From NCBI RefSeq assembly GCF_023065955.2, contig NW_026622786.1, forward strand, positions 45,928,938-45,992,937: DNA of 64,000 nt. Reading direction: 5' to 3'. Under the pieces are notes generated by a model. That model was not told the origin of the DNA. It did not search any database and worked only from the letters and a program-made list of their open reading frames with translations. This stretch comes from Ursus arctos. Its lineage: Eukaryota > Chordata > Mammalia > Carnivora > Ursidae. Positions 35,318 to 46,724 of this stretch are shown here, piece by piece (position 1 is the first letter of the stretch; each line of letters begins with the position of its first letter). Both the position numbers and the translations under genes were made by a program.

Positions 35318-38300
35318 TTATGTTCCATAGATGAGAGAAATCATATGATAGTTGTCTTTCTCTGCTTGACTTATTTCACTTAGCATTATCTCCTCCAGTG
35401 CCGTCCATGTTGCAGCAAATGTTGAGAATTCGTTCTTTCTGATAGCTGAGTAATATTCCATTGTATATATGGACCACAGCTTCTTAATCCAGTCATCTGT
35501 TGAAGGGCATCTCGGCTCCTTCCACGATTTAGTTATTGTGGACATTGCTGCTATGAACATTGGGGTGCATATGGCCCTTCTCTTCACTACGTCTGTATCT
35601 TTGGGGTAAATACCCAGTAGTGCAATGGCTGGATCATAGGGTAGCTCAATTTTTAACTTTTTAAGGGACCTCCACACTGTTTTCCAAGTGGCTGTACCAA
35701 CTTGCATTCCCACCAACAATGTAAGAGGGATCCCCTTTCTCCACATTCTCTCCAACATTTGTTGTTTCTTGCCTTGTCCATTTTTGCCATTCTAACTGGC
35801 GTAAGGTGGTATCTCAGTGTGGTTTTGATTTGAATTTCCCTGATGGCTAATGATTTTGAACATTTATTCATGTGTCTGTTAGCCATTTGTATGTCTTCAT
35901 TGGAAAAGTGTCTGTTCATATCTTCTGCCCATTTTTTGATTTGTTTGTTTCTCGTGTATTGAGTTTGAGAAGTTCTTTGTAGATCTTGGATACCAGTCCT
36001 TTATCTGTAGTGTCATTTGCAAATATATTCTCCCATTCCGTGGGCTGCCTCTTAGTTTTTTTGACTGTTTCCTTGGCTGTGCAGAAGCTTTTTATTTTGA
36101 TGAAGTCCCACAAGTTCATTTTATCTTTTGTTTCTCTTGCCTTTGGGGATGTGTCATGAAAAAGGTTGCTTTGGCCGATGTCGTAGAGGTTGCTGCCTAT
36201 GTTCTCCTCTAGAATTTTGATGGCTTCCTGTCTCACATCGAGGTCTTTCATCCATTTGGAGTTTATTTTTGTGTATGGTGTGAGAGAGTGGTCAAGTTTT
36301 ATTCTTTTGCATGTAGCTGTCCAATTTTCCCAGCACCATTTATTGAAGAGACTGTCTTTTTCCCACCGGATGTTTTTTCCTGCTTTATCAAATATTAGTT
36401 GCCCAAAGGGTCCATTTCTGGGTTCTCTATTCTGTTCCATTGGTCTAAGTGTCTGTTTTTGTGCCGGTACCATGCTGTCTTTGTGATCACAGCTTTGTAG
36501 TACAGCTCGAAATCAGGCATTGTGATGCCCCCAGCTTTGTTTTTCCTTTTCAACAGTTCCTTGGAGATTCGGGGCCTTTTCTGTTTCCATACAAATTTAA
36601 GGATTATTTGTTCCAGTTCTTTGAAAAATGTCCTCAGTATTTTGATTGGGATAGCATTGAAAGTGTAGATTGCTCTGGATAGCATGGACATTTTAACTAT
36701 GTTAATTCTTCCGATCCATGAGCATGGAATATTTTTCCATCTTTTTGTGTCTTCCTCAATGTCTTTCAAGAGTGATTTATAGTTTCCAAATATAGGTCCT
36801 TTACGTCTCTGGTTAAGTTAATTCCAAGGTAACGTATGGTTTTTGGTGCTATTGTAAATGGGATGGATTCCCTAATTTCTCTTTCTTCGGTCTCGTTATT
36901 TGTGTAGAAATGCAACTGATTTCTGAGCATTGATTTTGTATCCCACCACGTTACTGAATTGCTCTATAACTTCTAATAGTTTGGGAGTGGCTTCTTTTGG
37001 GTTTTCCATATAGAGTATCATGTCATCTGCGAAGAGAGACATTTTGACTTCTTCTTTGCCGATTTGAATACCTTTGATCCCTTTTTGTCGTCTGATTGCT
37101 GTTGCAAGGACTTCTAGTACTATGTTGAATAATAGTGGCGAGAGTGGGCATCCTTGTCATGTTCCTGATCTTAAGGGAAAGGCTTCCAGCTTTTCCCCAT
37201 TGAGAATAATATTTGCTTTAGGCTTTTCATAGATGGCTTTTATGAGATTGAGAAATGTACCCTCTATTCCTACACTCTGAAGGGTTTTAATCAGGAAAAG
37301 ATGCTGGATTTTTTCAAATGCTTTTTCGGCATCAATTGAGAGGATCATATGGTTCTTGATTCTTTTCTTGTTGATATGATCTATCACACTGATCGATTTG
37401 CGAATGTTGAACCACCCTTGCATCCCAGGGATGATTCCCACTCGTTCATGATGGATAATCCTTTTAATGTACTGTTGGATTCTATTAGCAAGTATCGTGT
37501 TGAGGATTTTGGCGTCCATATTCATTAGGGAAATCGGTCTGTAATTCTCCTTTTTGAGGGGGTCTTTGCCTGGTTTGGGGATCAAGGTAATATTGGCCTC
37601 ATAGAATGAGTTTGGTAGCTTTCCTTCTGTTTCTATTTTTTGAAATAGCTTTAGGAGAATAGGTATTATTTCTTCTTTGAATGTTTGGTAGAATTCCCCA
37701 GGAAAACCATCCGGGCCTGGAGTTTTGTTATTTGGAAGGTTGTTTATCACTGACTCAATTTCTTCATAATTATTTGGCCTGTTTAAGAAATCAATTTCTT
37801 CCTGTTTCAATCTTGGTAGTTTATAGGTTTCCAGGAAGGATTCCATCTCTTCCAGATTGCTTAGTTTATTATTGGCATATAGCTGTTGATAAAAATTTCT
37901 AATAATCCTTCCAATTTCAATGGTGTTGGTCGTGACCTCTCCTTTTTCATTCATAATTTTAATAATCTGGGTCCTTTCTCTTTTCTTTTGGATAAGTCTT
38001 GCCAGTGGTCTGTCAATTTTATTGATTCTCTCCAAGAACCAGCTTCTAGTCCTGTTGATCTGCTCTACTGTACTTCTGGTTTCTGCTTGATTGATTTCAG
38101 CTCTAATTTTGGTCAACTGCTTCCTCGTGCGTGGATTAGGCCTGTCCCTCTGTTGCTGTTCCAGCTTCTTGAGGTGAGAATATAAAAACTGCATTTTAGA
38201 TTTTTCTATTCTTTTGAGTGAGGCTTGGATGGCTATGTATTTCCCCCTTAAGACTGCCTTTGCAGTATCCCATAGGTTTTGGACTGTTGTATTTTCATTC

Positions 38301-39095
38301 TCATTGGTCTCCATAAATTGTTTAATTTGATTTTTGATTTCCTGGTTTATCAAGTCATTCCTGAGCAGGATGGTTCTTAGTCTCCAAGTGTTTAGTTTCT
38401 TCCAAATTTTTCCTTGTGGTTGAGTTCCAATTTCAGAGCATTGTGGTCTGAGAATATGCAGGGGATAATTTCAATCTTTTGGTATCGGTTGAGACCTGTT
38501 TTGTGTCCCAGAACATGGTCTATTCTTGAGAATGTTCCATGGTCATTAGAATAGAATGAGTATTCTTTGATTCTGGGGTGTAGTGTTCTATATATATCTA
38601 TGAGGTCCAACCCGTCAAGTATGGCATTCAAAGCCTTTGATTCTTTGCTTAGTTTTTGCCGGGGTGTTCTGTCCATTTCTGATAGTGGAGTGTTGAGGTC
38701 CCCTACTATTAATGTATTTTTATCTATATGTCTCTTTATTCTGGTTAAGAGTTGGCTTGTGTATCTTGCTGCTCCCCTGTTGGGGGCATATATATTTATA
38801 ATTGTCATATCCACTTGTTGAATACTTCCTTTAAGAATAATATAGTGCCCTTCTGCGTCTCTAACTGCAGTCTCTAGTTTAAAAAATCCAATCTATCTGA
38901 TATGAGAATTGCTACCCCAGCTTTCTTTTGAGGTCCATTTGCGTGAAAGATGGTACTCCATCCTCTTACTCTCAGTCTGAATGCATCTTTGGGTTCTAAA
39001 TGAGTCTCTTGTAGACAGCAAATGGATGGGTCATTTCTTTTTATCCAATCTGCAAACCTGTGGCGTTTATGGGAGTGTTCAAACCATTTACATTG
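35318..39095 (-). pseudogene. L1 ORF2 pseudogene (endonuclease-RT)
   Basis: Near-complete but broken L1 replicase. Endonuclease: 38392-38814 is open with NIYAPN, 'IVGDLNTPL' and '[11 protein letters not shown]' motifs. Its N-terminus (38815-39095) is out of frame. RT: 37157-38353 is open for 398 codons with 'TLIPKPGKD', 'YRPISLMN', 'DAEKAFEK' and '[14 protein letters not shown]'. It stops at TGA 37157-37159, where the family has CGA in 'GTRQG', a CpG-type C-to-T change. FADD, the catalytic motif, is intact at 37022-37033 beyond that stop. C-terminal blocks at 36395-36769, 35916-36473 and 35318-35758 lie in shifted frames. The original end is the TAA at 35318-35320. Start codon not certain. 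Confidence 0.93.
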
Positions 39096-39206
39096 GCACT
39101 AAGAACTGAGAGAGAGAATTTTAATGATGCCATGTTGCCAGTAAAGTCTTTGTTTGTATCGGTTGTGACTTTCTGTTCTGTATCACTCTTGGGGCCTTTT
39201 TTACCT

Positions 39207-40121
39207 TTATAGAACCCCCCTTAATATCTTCTGTAGGGCTGATTTCGTGGTTACAAAATTGGTTAATGACTGGGGATTCTGGAATGTCTTTATTTCTCCA
39301 TCAATTCTGAATGATAGCCTTGCTGGATAAAGGATCCTTGGCTGCATGTTTTTCTCTGAAAGAGCTTTAAAAATGCCCCCCCCCCCAACGCTTTCTGTCA
39401 TTCCAGGTCTGTGTAGACAGGTCTGACGTAATTCTGATGCCTTTGCCTTGGTACATGAGAAATTTCTTTGCCCTGGCTGCTTTCAATACTGTATCCTTGG
39501 ATCTAATATTTACGAATTGCACTATGACGTGACGTGGCGTAGGTTTGTTGTGGTTGAGCTTGGGAGGGGTCCTCTCTGCTTCTTGGACACGAATGTTTGT
39601 TTCCCTCGCTAGATTAGGGAAGTTTTCAGCTATAATTTGTTCAAATATCTCTTCTAGACCTCTGTTTTTCTCCACCCCCTTGGGGATGCCGATGATTCTG
39701 ACATTGGATCGTTTCATTGAGTCAGTAATCTCCCATAACCTACATTCGTGGGTGTGGATTTTTTTTAAGACCAGCTTCTATTTTCGTTTTTTTCCTCTAT
39801 TAACCCATCCTCCAATTCACTAACCCTTTCCTCTGCTTTGGTGACCCTGGCCGTGGGAGCCTCTAGTTTTGCCTGCATTTGGCTCATAGAATTTTTAATT
39901 TCTGTCAAATTTGCTCTCATTTCTGTCCTTAGGGATTCTATATTCTCAGTAACCTTTTCATTAATACTTTTTTCAATTCTACTCATCATTTTGACCATCG
40001 TTACTCTGAATTCCATTTCTGATAATTTGGTTACATCAATATCCATTATTTCTGTGGCAGAGGCCACAGACTCACTTTCTTTTCTTTGCTGGGGGGGGGA
40101 GGGGCTTCTCCTTCTTGTCAT
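39207..40121 (-). pseudogene. L1 ORF1 pseudogene
   Basis: Remnant of the L1 ORF1 RNA-binding chaperone. Start ATG at 40121-40119. Block 1 (39765-40121) is a heptad-rich, acidic coiled coil of 118 codons. Block 2 (39367-39717) is the RRM-like part with 'VRIIGIPKGVE' and 'PRHVIVQFVN'. Block 3 (39207-39401) is the C-terminal domain with 'MQPRILYPARLSFRIDGE' and end 'ALQKILRGVL'. Two frameshifts separate them, one near 39740-39765 (T-run) and one at the C-run 39374-39387. Length about 305 codons, close to the usual ORF1 size, so decay is by small indels only. Confidence 0.92.
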
Positions 40122-40223
40122 TCTGACGAGGCGAGGTTGCGGGGTTGTCCAGAGCCCAAATTATTGACTGGGTCCCAGGCCGTGCCCCTTGTTTTATAGG
40201 GATCTTAGGGATGTGGGCTTCTT

Positions 40224-40419
40224 CTTTAAAGATTTTATTTATTTATTTATCTGAGAGAGAGAGACAGACAGCAAGAACAGGAACAGAAGCAGGGGAGTGG
40301 GAGAGGAAGAAGCAGGCTCCCAGCGGAGGAGCCTGATGAGGGACTCCTTTCTGGAACGTCGGGATCACGCCCTAAGCCGAAGACAGGCGCTCCATGACTG
40401 TGCCACCCAGGCGCCGGGT
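40224..40419 (-). mobile_element. CAN-SINE in L1 5' UTR
   Basis: attttatttatttattt tail, GA run, 'gaggaagaagcaggctccc', head ending 'gccacccaggcgcc'. A perfect 12-bp TSD, tgtgggcttctt, lies at 40212-40223 and 40420-40431. Same orientation as the host L1. Confidence 0.95.
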
Positions 40420-40809
40420 TGTGGGCTTCTTGATTTTTCAGCCTGCCTTCTGGGGGAGGGGCCTGCCGCGCCGATACTCAGGCAACCCTGTTTGGGTAGA
40501 GTCTCCGCGTCCCCTGCGAGGGGGGATGGGGATGGGCACTCTCTGAGCCGGTATTTCCAGGCTTTTGTTCTCTGGCGGCTTTCCCTGGCGGTTTGCTGTG
40601 CCTCTTCTGAGAGTCAGAGCAGCAGCAGCCGAATTTCAGCCTCTGTCACAGAACAGAGGGATTGCGGCCCGTTCTCTACTAATGTTCTGGCCACTTTAAC
40701 TCCGTTACTGTTGGTGCTGCTCAGCCCTGCAGGGTCCCGGGATGTGTGCCCCACACCCGGCGTCCCAGCCCTCACTTCCAGGGCCGGCGGGTCTCTGTCC
40801 TTTGTGTTT

Positions 40810-41003
40810 TTTGTTTTTTTTTAAAGATTTTATTTATGTGACAGAGAGACAGCCAGCGAGAGAGGGAACACAGCAGGGGGAGTGGGAGAGGAAGAAGCAG
40901 GCTCACAGCGGAAGAGCCTGATGTGGGACTCGATCCCGGATCGCCAGGATCACGCCCTGAGCCGAAGGCAGAAGCTTTTAACGACTGCGCCACCCAGGCA
41001 CCC
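40810..41003 (-). mobile_element. CAN-SINE in L1 5' UTR
   Basis: T-rich tail, 'agacagccagcgagagaggg', head ending 'gccacccaggcacc'. A perfect 15-bp TSD, ctgtcctttgtgttt, lies at 40795-40809 and 41004-41018. Second SINE in the same 5' UTR. Confidence 0.96.
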
Positions 41004-41025
41004 CTGTCCTTTGTGTTTCTAACGC

Positions 41026-41391
41026 CGCCAGCTGCCCCGTGCGCTCCCGGATCTCCGGGTCTCAGTCTGGATCCAGTGAGCACACTGGGTTTCCGGAGTT
41101 CCGTGAGAAGCCTGGTGGCGCGTGCTCCAGGCTCAGGGTCTCAGTCTGCTGTTCCGCGGGTGCCGTTGGCGAGTCCGCTGGGTCCCCCGTGCAGGTGGCC
41201 CGCCAGCTGCCAGCCGCCCCGCGTGCGCTCCGGGAGCTCCCGGTCTCAGTCTGGATCCAGTGAGTGCACCGGGATTCCGGAGTTCCGTGAGATGCCTGGT
41301 GGCGCGCGCACCCGGCTCACCGGTCTCAGTTCGCTCTCTCGCAGGTGCTGTCCATGAGTCCGCCCGCTCCCCCGTGCAGGTGGCTGCCGCT
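41026..41391 (-). repeat. Two tandem L1 5' UTR monomers (~180 bp)
   Basis: Unit 1 begins at about 41026 ('gccagctgccccgtgcg') and unit 2 at about 41202 ('gccagctgccagccgcc'). Both contain 'gtctcagtctggatccagtg', 'ttccggagttccgtgaga', 'gcctggtggcgcg' and a 'cccccgtgcaggtgg' end in the same order. Tandem 5' UTR monomers are a known L1 promoter arrangement. Confidence 0.85.
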
Positions 41392-41744
41392 TCCCGGTGC
41401 CCGAACACGGCAGCTCCCTCCCCCTTCCGTTTATCTTCCGATATCTGTGCGGGGTTTCACGGCTCCCCTCTTCCTACCTCAATACTCAGCGCTGGAGATG
41501 TTCATTTGTAGAGATCCAGATGTATCTTCCTGTGTCTCAGGCTGCTTCCATGGTTGTTTAAGCTGGTCTGGTACCTATCCAGCTCGACTCAGGGGACCGG
41601 CTGAAAAAGGGGTCCCCTACTCCTCTGCCATCTTAACTCCGGATCCCCTCTGTACTATATTTGAGTAAGCAATGGAACCAAAGTCATGTCTCTGTCCAGA
41701 GGACCTACAAGGGTGAGTGTCTTTGGACTTTGCTACAGACACTT

Positions 41745-42328
41745 GTTACTCCAAGTGTGGCTTATTCATCAGCAGCGTCAATTTCCCCTGGTTGTAGAAT
41801 AATGCTTCAGAGATACCCATGTGTAATCCTGAGAGTCTGTGAATACATTATATGACATGGCAAAAAAGATTTTATAGATGTAATTAAATTAAGATCCTGC
41901 ATTATCCTGGCAGGCCCATAATTATAAGGATTTTTACAAGAGGGAAACATGGTTGTCAGAGAATTGGGATATGACTATGGAAGCAGAGGTAGTGGTGATG
42001 GGAGGCCATGAGCAAAGGAATGCAAACAGAAGCTGAAAGGGGCAAGTTAATAGATACGCTCTCAAAGTCTCCGGAAGGAATACATCTACAAACACGGATA
42101 CTGATTTTGGATTTCTGATCTCTAGAACTGTAAATAAAAGTTTGTATTGTTTTAATCCAGTATGTTTGTGGGAATGAGCTGTAGCGGCACTAGGAAATTA
42201 ATATTCCCACCTTGGAATTGATTAAAAATGCTGTCTCAAGCCCCACTCCAGATTTACTAAATAAGAATCTGCATTTTAATAAGCTATCTAGCTAATTTGG
42301 ATGCAAAATAAAATTTGAGAAGCACTGC
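41745..42328 (+). mobile_element. MER5A-like hAT element split by an LTR
   Basis: The left piece 41745-41789 ('tactccaagtgtgg', 'catcagcagcgtcaatttcc') and the right piece 42204-42328 ('aaaatgctgtctcaagcccc', 'atttactaaataagaatctg', terminal 'tttgagaagcactg') join into a MER5A-type non-autonomous hAT element once the LTR is removed. 'ttccc' occurs at both junctions (41783-41787 and 42204-42208). Confidence 0.75.
41790..42203 (+). mobile_element. MLT1 solitary LTR (ERVL-MaLR)
   Basis: MLT1 blocks in order: 'tgtagaataatgcttcagag', 'catggcaaaaaagattttat', 'gtaattaaattaagatcctg', 'gccatgagcaaaggaatgc', 'tctagaactgtaaataaaag', ending 'ggcactaggaaattaata'. It lies inside a MER5A-like element. No internal genes. 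Confidence 0.82.
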
Positions 42329-43079
42329 TTAGCTTTATAATCTTTTTAAAACTTATTCACTTATCCAAGCAAAAAACTTGTTTATTAATCATATTGACCA
42401 TTCAGTTGCCAATTTATTAAAACTTTTGTCATGACACAGTAGAGCCATTTAAAATCAATGAGAAAATTATTGATCCAAGGGTTTCTTCGGCTTGCAGATC
42501 CGAAGTACTTGTTTTGATTTCCTTACTATCTTGGATACATGGGAACTTTGTAACTGAATTAAATAACAGGAAGCTACAGAATATGAAAAAAAGGAAAAAA
42601 AAAAAAAAACCCTGCTAAACATTCAGATGTTTTCATCTGCAGAGCCAGATACATAATTAGCTAGATTTTTTTTTTTTTCTCTTTGGATTCAGATGTTTTG
42701 TCATAGTTACAGTTTAACTTAATAGGCAGGTCTGTCCTCTTTTGTTTCAGACTACTAAGGAAGAATTACATCACTGTAATAGGAGATGATCTCTAGTATT
42801 GACTTTATCAAAAGACAAGCAGTTAATTCTCAGTAAATACTCACTGGCAATAACAAAGCCATAATTAAACTGTAAGTACCTTTGACTGTGTTTGTGCTTG
42901 GACTAAGTGGTTAGCTAGGCATTTTTACTATCTGACCCTTACATTTGGCAGCCACAACTATGAACCAACGTGGTGGTAAACAGTGACTTCAAATAATAAC
43001 AATTACTTTGCCATAAGAGTCGTCTTCTGAATATCAAATCAGGTGTCAAAACATATTCTTTTATTCAGGGATAATTCTT
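42329..43079. other. Unassigned 0.75 kb
   Basis: AT-rich, with A- and T-runs at about 42590-42609 and 42666-42679. No gene or named repeat seen. Confidence 0.45.
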
Positions 43080-44345
43080 TTTTTTCCCTTTCCTTTCTAG
43101 ACTATATAGGTATAATTGATAAGGTGCACATATGTAAAGTATAAAATGGATATGTTTTAAATAGTATATGTTCATGTAACTATCACTAAAATCCAAAATC
43201 AAGATGAGCCTATATCCATCACTCCCGAGAGTTTCCTTGTGTCTTTTTGTAACCCCCTGTCAATTCCCTCAACCCTTCATACTTAGGCAACCTCTCATTT
43301 GCTTTTCTGTCACTATAGTTATTTCTGTCACTAAAGACTTAGTTTCCATTTTTTTAGAACTTTATGTGGATGCAATCACACAATATGTACTTTTTATTAC
43401 CTTCCTTTTTCTCAAAATAATTAAGATTCATCTACGTTGTTGCTCATGTCAAGAGTTCAATTTCATTCCTGGGCAGCATTCCATTATATGTATATACCAC
43501 AATTTCTTTATCCATTCACCTTTTGATGTATTTTTGAATTATTTCTAGATTTGTGTTATTGCAAGTAAACTTGTGATGAATATTTATGCACAAGTCTTTG
43601 TATGGCTATATGTTTCCAATTCCCTTGTGTAAATACTTAGGAGCAGAACATCTAGGTCATATGTTAATTTTATGTCTAAATTTTAAAGAAAATAACCAAG
43701 GGTTTACAGAGTGTTGTAGCATTTTACCTTCCCACAAACACTACTTTGATAATCTTTTTTTAAATTTAAAAAAAATTTAAAAAATTTTAAGTATATTAAT
43801 AGATATGTAGTTGTATGTCATTGTAGTTACTAATTGCATTTCCCTAATGACTCATGATGTTTGGCATCTTTTCCTGTGCTTACTTGCCACCCACATACCT
43901 TCTTTGGTGAATTGTCAAAGTATTTAAAAACTGTTTTTAAAAATTGGGATGTTTTCTATAATTGATTTTTGAATAATATTTATTCTAAATATATATCCTT
44001 TCTCAAATTATATGATTTTCAATATTTTGCCATATCGTGGCCTGTCTTTTCATTTTTTTAGCAATATCTTTTGCAGAACATTCAAATTAATTTTAAGGAA
44101 ATTCAATTTACCATTTTGCTTACTCTGTCATAGCAAAGAGATATTTTGCCTAGTTCAGGTTATAAAGAATTTGTCTTTTGTTGTTTTTTCCTCCAGAAGT
44201 TTTATAGTTTTAGGTTTAACCTTTAGGCCTATGAGATTTATATAGTTAATATTGGTATATAGTACAAAGTATTGATTAAACATTTTATTGGTTAATTTTT
44301 CTAGCACTATCAAAAAAATTATTCCTTCTCCACTGAATTGTCTTA
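43080..44345 (-). mobile_element. Old L1 LINE, 3' end
   Basis: Minus-strand old L1: 3' UTR ('ataattgataaggtgcacat', 'tcatgtaactatcactaaaa') to about 43470, then the ORF2 C-terminal region ('gcattccattatatgtatat', 'tttctttatccattcacc') up to about 44345. Highly diverged. Confidence 0.75.
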
Positions 44346-44389
44346 ATACCTATATTAGGGTTCTCCAGAGAAAAAGAACCAATAGGATG

Positions 44390-46395
44390 AATTTCAGGTG
44401 TACAATATAGTGAACAATTCCATACATCACCCAGGGCTTATCAGGACAAGTACACTTTTTAATCCCATCTCCTGTTTTAACCATCAGCCCTGCCCACCTC
44501 CTGATAACCATCAGTTTGTTCTCAATAGCTAAAACTCTGTTTCTTGGTTTGTTTCTTTTTTTTCCTTTGCTCATTTGTTTCTTAAATTCCACATATGAAT
44601 GAAATTCTAAGGTATTTGTCTTTCTGACTTATTTCAGTTAGCATTATACTCTCTACCTCCATCCATGTTGCTGCAAATGACAAGATTTTATTCTCTTTAA
44701 GGCTGACTAGTATTCCATTTTATGTGTATGCCACATCATCTTAATCCATTCATCTTTTGATGTACACTAGGGCTGTTTCTATAATTTGGCTGCCATAGAT
44801 AATGCTGCTATAAACATAGGGGTACATGTATCCTTTCAAATCAAGATCTTTGTATCCTTATGGTCAGTACTGAATAGGGCGGATACTTGATGGTAGAGTA
44901 GTTCTATTTTTAACGTTGAGGAACCTCCGTATTGTGTTCCAGAGTGGCTGCACCTGTTTGCTTTCCCACCAACAGTGCAAGAGGGTGCCTTTTTCTCTTC
45001 ATCTAATGCATATTATATGCAGAAGAAACATGGTTTTGATTTTAGCCATTCTGACTGGTGTGAGGTGATATCTCATTGTACATTTGATATGCATTTCCCT
45101 GATGATGAGTGATGTTGAGCATCTTTTCATGTGTCTGTTGGTCTCTGGTTGTCTCCTTTGGAGAAATGTCTGTTCATGTCTTCTGTCCATTTTTTAATTG
45201 GACTATTTGTTTTTTTGGGTGTTGAGTTGTATATGTTCTTTATATATTTTGGACACTAACCCTCTATTTGATATGTCACTTGCAAATATCTTCTCCCATT
45301 CAGTAGGTTGACTTTTAGTTTTGTCGATTGTTTCCTTCTCTGTGCAGGAGCTTTTTATTTTGATGAAGTCACAATAGTTTATTTTTGCTTTTGTTCCCTC
45401 ACCCCAGCATGCACATCTAGAAAACTGTTGCTATACCTATTATCAGAGACATTATTGCCTGTGCTCTCTTCTAAGAGTTTTATGGTTTCAGGTCTCACGT
45501 TCAGGTCCTTAATCCATTTTGAGTTTGTTTTTGTGTATAAGAAAGTGGTTCAGTTTCATTCTTTTGCATGTAGCTGACCAGTTTCCCCAATACCATTAGT
45601 TGACAAGACTGTCTTTTTCCCATTGGATATTCTTTTCTGCTTTGTTGAAGATTAATTGACTATAAAATTGTGGGTTTATTTCTAGGTTTTCTATTCCCTT
45701 CCATTGATCTATGAGTCTCTTTTTGTGCCAGTACTATACTGTTTTGATCACTACAGCTTTGTAATATAACATGAAGTCTGGAATTGTGATTCCTTCAGCT
45801 CTGTTCTTCTTTTTCAAGATTGCTTTGGGTATCCAGGGTCTTTGGTGGTTGGGTACAAATTTCAGGGTTATTTGTTCTAGTTCTGTGAAAAAAAGCTCTT
45901 GGTATTTTGATAGGGATTGCATTGAATGCATAGATTGCTTTGGGTAGTATAGACACTTTAACAGTATTTGTTCTTCCAATCCATGAGCATGGAGTATCTT
46001 TTCATTTCTTTGTATCATCTTCAATTTCTTTCATCTGTGTTTTATAGTTTTCAGAGTAGAGGTCTTTCACCTCTTTGGTTAGGTTTATTCCTAGGTATTT
46101 TATTATTTGTGGTACAGGTGTAAATGGGCCTTTTTAAAAAATTTCTCTTTCTGCTGCTTCATTAATAGTGTAGAGAAATGTAACATTTCTGTACATTGAT
46201 TTCGAATCCCGTGACTTTACTGAACTCATTTATCATCAGCTCTAGTTTTTTTGATGGTCTTTTAGGTTATTTATATATAGCATTATGTAAACAGTGAAAG
46301 TTTTACTTCTTATCAATTTAGATGACTCTTATTTCCTTTTGTTATCTGATTTCTGTAGCTAGGATATTCCTGTGAACATATTTGAGTATTTTGGG
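44390..46395 (-). mobile_element. L1 LINE, 3' part
   Basis: Minus-strand L1: 3' UTR from 44390 ('ttcaggtgtacaatatagtg'), ORF2 C-terminal domain and RT C-terminal part to about 46395. The 45091-46080 tract is about 98% identical to 15851-16840, including the same unusual variants ('gtctctggttgtctcctttg'). Flanks on both sides differ by about 20%. Confidence 0.92.
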
Positions 46396-46724
46396 GGGAA
46401 TAATTTATTAGAAATAATTTGATACATTTAGTTCTTACTTAGATGTTTTCTCAGGAGAGTCTGGAGCAGCCTTTAATGTATGACTAATTCTTTTATTTTT
46501 TTCTCACTACTGAGGCAAAGCACTACTGAGTACTTTACCCACTCTTCCATGAGTTAAGTGGTTTTTTAGTGTGGCCCTGTGTGAGCTCTAAGAATTGTAT
46601 CTACAAATTTTCTCTAGTAGTTCTTTTCCCAGAAGTGGTAGTTCCTCTCATGAATATGCTTAGTACACTCTTCATGCCTCTGGACCCTCACCTATTCCCT
46701 TTCTCTCTCTCAGAAAAACAGTCT
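46396..46724. other. Unassigned 0.33 kb
   Basis: Sits between L1 copies of opposite orientation. The right end ('tggaccctcacctattccct') has an LTR-like feel but I cannot name a family. Confidence 0.35.

Larger units (their letters stand above)
35041..41648 (-). mobile_element. Full-length L1 LINE, inactivated
   Basis: Minus-strand L1 flanked by a perfect 12-bp TSD, tctgtactatat, at 35029-35040 and 41649-41660. It spans 6,608 bp, or about 6.19 kb after removing two SINEs with their duplicated sites, which is the length of a complete element. Order on the minus strand: 5' UTR (41648-40122), ORF1 (40121-39207), inter-ORF, ORF2 (about 39095-35318), 3' UTR (35317-35041). The 5' terminus carries an AAGATGGC element typical of complete L1 starts. 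Both ORFs are disabled, so it cannot move autonomously. Confidence 0.96.
40122..41648 (-). promoter_or_regulatory. L1 5' UTR / internal promoter region
   Basis: The only extended GC- and CpG-rich stretch in the window. It is the 5' UTR of the full-length L1, read on the minus strand. A YY1-type AAGATGGC site lies at 41627-41634 (plus strand gccatctt), about 15 bp inside the 5' end, where complete L1s usually have it. Contains two tandem monomers (41026-41391) and two SINE insertions. Present activity is unknown. Confidence 0.8.

Noticed and set aside
37157..38353. 398-codon open frame as a host gene
   Set aside because: It is L1 ORF2 reverse transcriptase inside a full-length L1 with a TSD, not a cellular gene.
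40297..41668. Several overlapping GC-rich ORFs on both strands (up to 175 codons)
   Set aside because: They fall in the L1 5' UTR and its SINEs, where high GC content lowers stop frequency. Low-complexity Pro/Ser/Arg-rich translations without domains.
41790..42203. LTRs as parts of an intact endogenous retrovirus
   Set aside because: All LTRs here are solitary or fragmentary MaLR types, and no gag, pol or env remnant of a retrovirus was seen next to any of them.
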